In this document: positions 60,800 through 64,000 of the stretch, piece by piece
Position numbering within the stretch: the first letter of the stretch is position 1
Layout: every line of letters starts with the position of its first letter
Assembly: GCF_040605635.1 (NCBI RefSeq)
Contig: NZ_JBEXDG010000042.1
Coordinates: 32,058 to 96,057 of the forward strand
Length of the DNA: 64,000 nucleotides
DNA from: Dactylosporangium sp040605635
GTDB taxonomy: Bacteria > Actinomycetota > Actinomycetes > Mycobacteriales > Micromonosporaceae
Reading direction: 5' to 3'
Position numbers and translations under genes: made by a program
The notes under the pieces: model-generated
Seen by the model: only the letters and a program-made list of their open reading frames with translations
The model's database searches: none
Told to the model about the DNA's origin: nothing

Positions 60800-61006
60800 C
60801 ATCCATGCTACGGACGGTGGGCCACTCCGGCAGCGGTCGGCGGTGATCAGCACGGGCACCGACGCCCCGCACGCCACCCCTCCGCAGGTCACCAGCGCCG
60901 CGCCGGGGCGTTATGTCCGCCTGTGACGCCGGTCACACAGCGCGATTCCGCAGGTGCCGCCGCGGCGCTTCCACGACGGCCGCGCACGGCGGCAGCCACT
61001 ACCATC

Positions 61007-61561
61007 ATGGCGATGACCGAATCATCGGAGCCGAGTCTGCGCGGCCGCATCGTCGGTTACCGGGCGAGCCGCGACCTCTCCGGGCACCGGGCCGCCGCAC
61101 GCGTCTCCGCGTATCTCTACGGCAACATCATCCTCTTCGCCACGCTCATCCCCGTCAGCGACGAGCAGGCCGCGCACGGACACGGACTGAAACTGGTGTT
61201 CGGCGTCGCCGTTTCGACCTACGTGGCACACGTGTTCGCCGAGATCGTCGGCCACAGCGCCCAGGCCGACGAGCCGATGACCCGCGCCGCGATCCGGCAC
61301 GAGCAGCGCGACTCGCTGCCGATCGTCTCGTCCGCGCTGCTGCCGTGCGTCCTGCTCGGCATGGCCTGGGCCGGCTGGCTCTCCGGCGGGACGGCCGTGC
61401 TGCTCTCCGCGATCTACCTGCTCGTGCGGATGGCGATGGTCGGTTTCCTGGTGGAGCGGCTGCGGTCGACCCGGCCGTCCTTCCGGACGCTGCTCGCCGG
61501 CATCGCCCTCGCCACGGTCGCGCTGGCCATCGCGCTGCTCAAGGTCCTGCTGGGCCACTGA
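61007..61561 (+). CDS. Small integral membrane protein
   Basis: A 184-aa protein of unknown function with four to five hydrophobic helices (about residues 35-50, 62-82, 110-135, 140-160 and 163-184). A charged segment between helices 2 and 3 reads HSAQADEPMTRAAIRHEQRD. ATG 61007 and ATG 61013 are both possible; neither has a clear ribosome site. It is divergent from the GTP cyclohydrolase operon and convergent with the LPXTG surface protein. No family assignment is made. Confidence 0.65.
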   Translation: MAMTESSEPSLRGRIVGYRASRDLSGHRAAARVSAYLYGNIILFATLIPVSDEQAAHGHGLKLVFGVAVSTYVAHVFAEIVGHSAQADEPMTRAAIRHEQRDSLPIVSSALLPCVLLGMAWAGWLSGGTAVLLSAIYLLVRMAMVGFLVERLRSTRPSFRTLLAGIALATVALAIALLKVLLGH

Positions 61562-61726
61562 CCAGGCGCTCGTTGCGGCTCCTGCGTCGCCCACCGCACG
61601 CGCGGAACAGGCGAACCGGGCGCCGGCCCGGCCCGGAATTCACCCCGGACGTGGCCACAGCGCCTCGGCCGGACCCGGACCGCCGCACGCAGCAGGCCGC
61701 GCACGGACCTGCGTGCTCGGCAGCTG

Positions 61727-63167
61727 TCAGGCGCGGCGCCGGCGCCGGTTGCCGAACCCGACGAGGACCGTGCCGCCCGTGGTCAGGCCGAGCCCGATCG
61801 CCAGCATCATCGCGGCCGCCGGGCCGGTGACCGGCAGCCCACCGCTGCCGCCGTTGCCACCGCTGGTGTTGCTGCTGGTCGGCGCCACGGTGATGGCGAG
61901 CGCCATCGCGCGGGGCAGGCCGTCCGGGGCGACGCCCTGGGCGACCGCGGTGTGGTCACCGACCGCCAGGCCCGCCGGGATGGTGACCAGCTTGGAGAAG
62001 TCGCCGTTGCCGTCGGTCACCGCGGTGCCCGGCTCGATCGGGTCGGAGTAGATCGTGATGATCGCGGTGGAGTGCGGCGCGAACCCGGTGCCGATGAACG
62101 TGATCTGCTGACCGGGCGCCGCGTTGCTGATGTCGCCCTGGTCGGTCGTCAGCTGCAGGTCGGTCCGCGGCGGCGTGGCCGGCGGCTGCGGCGCCGTCGG
62201 CGTCGCCGGCTGCGACACGTCGCTCGGTACCACCACGGACACCATGCCGGCCGACTGCGCGGGGGTGACCGCCGTGATCTGGGTGTCGCTGTCGACCGTG
62301 TACGACGTCGCATTCGTGCCGCCGAACGTCACCCCGGCGGCGCCGGTCACGCCGGTGAACCCGCCGCCGGAGATGACCACCGGCTCGCCGCCGTCGACCG
62401 AACCGCTGGTGGGCAGCAGGCCGGCGATGTTCGGCCCCTCGGTGAAGGTGAACTTCGTGTTCGCCGAGGTGGCCGACACCATCGGATCCGGCCCGGCGCC
62501 CATGTTGACGTCGCTGATCGACACGGTCACGTCGACCTCGGAGGCGACGTCGACCGCCGTCGTGGCGGTGATCTGCGTGCCGCTGTCGACGGTGAAGCTC
62601 GCCGCCGCCTGACTGCCGAAGGACACGCCGTCCACGAGATTGAAGCCGGTGCCGGTGAGCACGACACTCGTGCCGCCCCCCTTGGAGCCGGTGGCGGGAC
62701 TGACCGAGGAGACGACCGGCGCGGACAGCCAGTGCACCGTCGTCGACGGGCCGCCCACCGTCTCGGTGGAGCCGTCGTAGACCGTGTAGACCTCGTCGGT
62801 GCCGCCCGGCTTCGCGCTGGGCGGGGTCACATAGATCTCGCCGAACTGCAGTTCCCAGGTGTTGCCCGGGATCGCGGCGCCGTTGGAACGCACCTGGGTG
62901 ACCGAGGCGAGGTTCGTGCCGCTGATGACGAACTGCGGCGACGGGTTGCTCGACGCGAACTTCCGGCCGGAGACCGAGGTGACCGTCGGAGTGCCGCCCC
63001 CGAGGATGCGCGCCCGCGGCTCGCTGTTCGCGGCGCCGGCCGCCGGAGCCGGCCCGGCCGCGAAGGCGGTCCCCCGGCGCTCCCACCAGGCCGGCCAGCG
63101 TCACCAGGACCGCTACCAGCATCGTGCTGCCGCGTGCCTGCCGGCGGGATCCGAACACACCGAACAC
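61727..63167 (-). pseudogene. LPXTG-anchored IPT/TIG-domain surface protein, broken by a frameshift
   Basis: A secreted, probably sortase-anchored protein. From GTG 63167 one frame encodes a signal peptide (FGSRRQARGSTMLVAVLVTL). At the C-run 63071-63075 it must shift by one base to continue as TAFAAGPAPAAGAANSEPRA. The second frame is open to the stop and contains at least two IPT/TIG domains (PVVSSVSPATGSKGGGTSVV, NIAGLLPTSGSVDGGEPVV) and a third Ig-like repeat. It ends in LPVTG, a membrane helix and an Arg-rich tail. Removing one G restores a single reading frame of about 480 codons. Either a real inactivating or phase-variable mutation or a homopolymer sequencing error. Confidence 0.75.
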
Positions 63168-63343
63168 GTCAACCCCCGTGGACGCACAGCGACACAGAGT
63201 CGTCCGATCTGCCACGAATCTATGCGCGATGCGACAGATCCGTGAGGTTTATGTACACTTCCGCTCCATTTCGGTCGGCCTTCGCCCCGCTCACGCCACG
63301 GCTCGACGCGCCCCGGCGGCGCCCGGTCGGGGACGTTCGCTGT

Positions 63344-63855
63344 GTGAGCGTGCAGTACGTTCCGGGAATGCATGCACGCGCGGCGCGGACCCTGGAGCGG
63401 CTCGGCGAGTTCTACGCGGCACCCGCCGCGCCACTGGACGGCGATCCGGCCGCCCGTGCCGTGGAGCTGTTCCGGGAGGTCGCCGCGACCGTGCCCGCCT
63501 ATGCGGCGTTCCTCGCGGAGCACGGTGTCGACCCGGCGACCGCGGCGTTCGCGGACCTGCCGCTGGCGACGAAGGAGTCCTACCTGCGCCGGTATCCGCT
63601 GCCCGAGCGGTGCCGCGGCGGGCGGCTCGACGCCAACGACACCGTGGCCGTGTCGTCGGGTTCGTCAGGGGTGCCGACGGTGTGGCCGCGCAGCGTCGTC
63701 GACGAGCTGGCCGTCGCCCGGCGGTTCGAGGACGCCCTGGTGCACAGCTTCGGCGGCGACGGGCGCAGCACCCTGGTCGTGGTGTGCTTCGCGCTCGGCA
63801 GCTGGGTCGGCGGTATGTACACCGCGGCCGCGTGCCGGCACCTCGCCGCGAAGGG
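63344..63855 (+). pseudogene. PaaK-like (adenylate-forming) ligase gene, interrupted after about 171 codons
   Basis: From GTG 63344 the frame encodes the start of a phenylacetate-CoA-ligase-like protein: FADLPLATKESYLRRYPLPE, then the phosphate-binding loop VAVSSGSSGVPTVWPRS, and VVVCFALGSWVGGMYTAAACRHLAAKG. After that Gly the sequence changes to a short unrelated tail and stops at 63919, whereas these enzymes continue for about 250 more residues. The break coincides with the apparent left end of an IS607-type element. The remainder of the gene should lie beyond the right edge. A product linked to this interrupted ligase cannot be named. Confidence 0.72.
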
Positions 63856-64000
63856 GCTGTTGGCTGATGGTTTGTCGAGCATCTTTGGTGCTCTCTGGAG
63901 TGTTATGGTGCTCACGTGAACTTGAAGGAATGGGCGGCGTCGCAGGGCATCGCGTACATCACCGCGCGGCGGCAGTACGCGGCCGGCGCGCTGCCCGTTC
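63855..64000 (+). mobile_element. Left end of an IS607-family insertion sequence (partial)
   Basis: The sequence changes from about 75% GC coding DNA to a noticeably less GC-rich 60-base leader at a GGG triplet, followed by the start of a serine-recombinase-type transposase. IS607 elements have no terminal inverted repeats, make no target duplication and insert at GG. The exact left end is therefore set only to within a few bases. It interrupts the PaaK-like gene. Confidence 0.7.
63916..64000 (+). CDS. tnpA: IS607-type transposase TnpA (serine recombinase), N-terminal fragment
   Basis: GTG 63916 starts VNLKEWAASQGIAYITARRQ and continues to the window edge with YAAGALPV. This is the MerR-like helix-turn-helix that opens IS607 TnpA proteins (NLKEWA...G....TA.RW...G.LPV). 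The serine recombinase domain would follow outside the window. Its start overlaps the stop of the interrupted ligase frame. Confidence 0.78.
   Translation, partial: MNLKEWAASQGIAYITARRQYAAGALPV

Noticed and set aside
60541..61006. FMN or other riboswitch before the GTP cyclohydrolase gene
   Set aside because: I could not find the conserved FMN-riboswitch core segments or a terminator/anti-terminator pair in this stretch.

Overview
The window is very GC-rich DNA with dense, mostly ATGA/GTGA-coupled genes, frequent GTG starts, lipobox and Tat-type signals, MsiK-style sugar importers without their own ATPase, many TetR/ROK/PucR/LacI-type regulators and specialised-metabolism genes. This points to a filamentous actinomycete, plausibly Micromonosporaceae; the family-level guess is inference. 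No rRNA, tRNA or CRISPR array was recognised.

Bases 1-23,150 form a carbohydrate-use region. A minus-strand operon carries L-fuconate dehydratase plus an RbsA/RbsC-type importer that runs off the left edge. Facing it is a CUT1 importer (binding protein and two permeases) followed by a secreted GH71/99-like protein with a fascin-type beta-trefoil. Next come a secreted GH95-type fucosidase and a secreted parallel beta-helix protein, which share an almost identical 389-bp F5/8C-domain segment. A ROK repressor, a LacI-type sensor protein lacking a DNA-binding domain, a second CUT1 importer and a GH2 beta-mannosidase follow. Two related AT-rich palindromes, one upstream of the beta-helix gene and one upstream of the importer, suggest a shared ROK regulon.

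Bases 23,160-28,050 hold a compact CHAT caspase-like / trypsin-like / vWA operon, an arrangement typical of predicted conflict (defence or self-killing) systems, with a TerD-domain remnant beside it. Then come a secreted Fn3 protein, a secreted seven-repeat RCC1 propeller, an SDR protein and an orphan FtsX-type permease.

Bases 34,000-41,650 are a six-gene operon: serine hydrolase, M20 hydrolase, GNAT transferase, N-succinylamino-acid racemase-type enolase, PucR regulator and N-acyl-D-amino-acid deacylase. It matches the succinylation-racemisation-desuccinylation route that converts D- to L-amino acids. Two small TetR/oxidoreductase pairs with clear operators follow (41,670-44,860).

Bases 45,065-60,540 look like specialised metabolism. 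On the plus strand, two unknown proteins, an LLM-family oxidoreductase and an amidohydrolase lead into a 63-aa RiPP-like precursor, three radical SAM enzymes (the first and third SPASM-type, the second with a similar C-terminal cysteine cluster) and an HExxH protein. Converging on it is a fully coupled minus-strand operon: GTP cyclohydrolase II, WD40 propeller, SUMF1/FGE-like protein, two glycosyltransferases, an unknown protein and an MFS exporter. The first three recall toxoflavin ToxB/ToxC/ToxD.

The right end (61,000-64,000) has a membrane protein, a frameshifted LPXTG-anchored IPT/TIG surface protein and a PaaK-like gene cut by what appears to be the left end of an IS607-family element.
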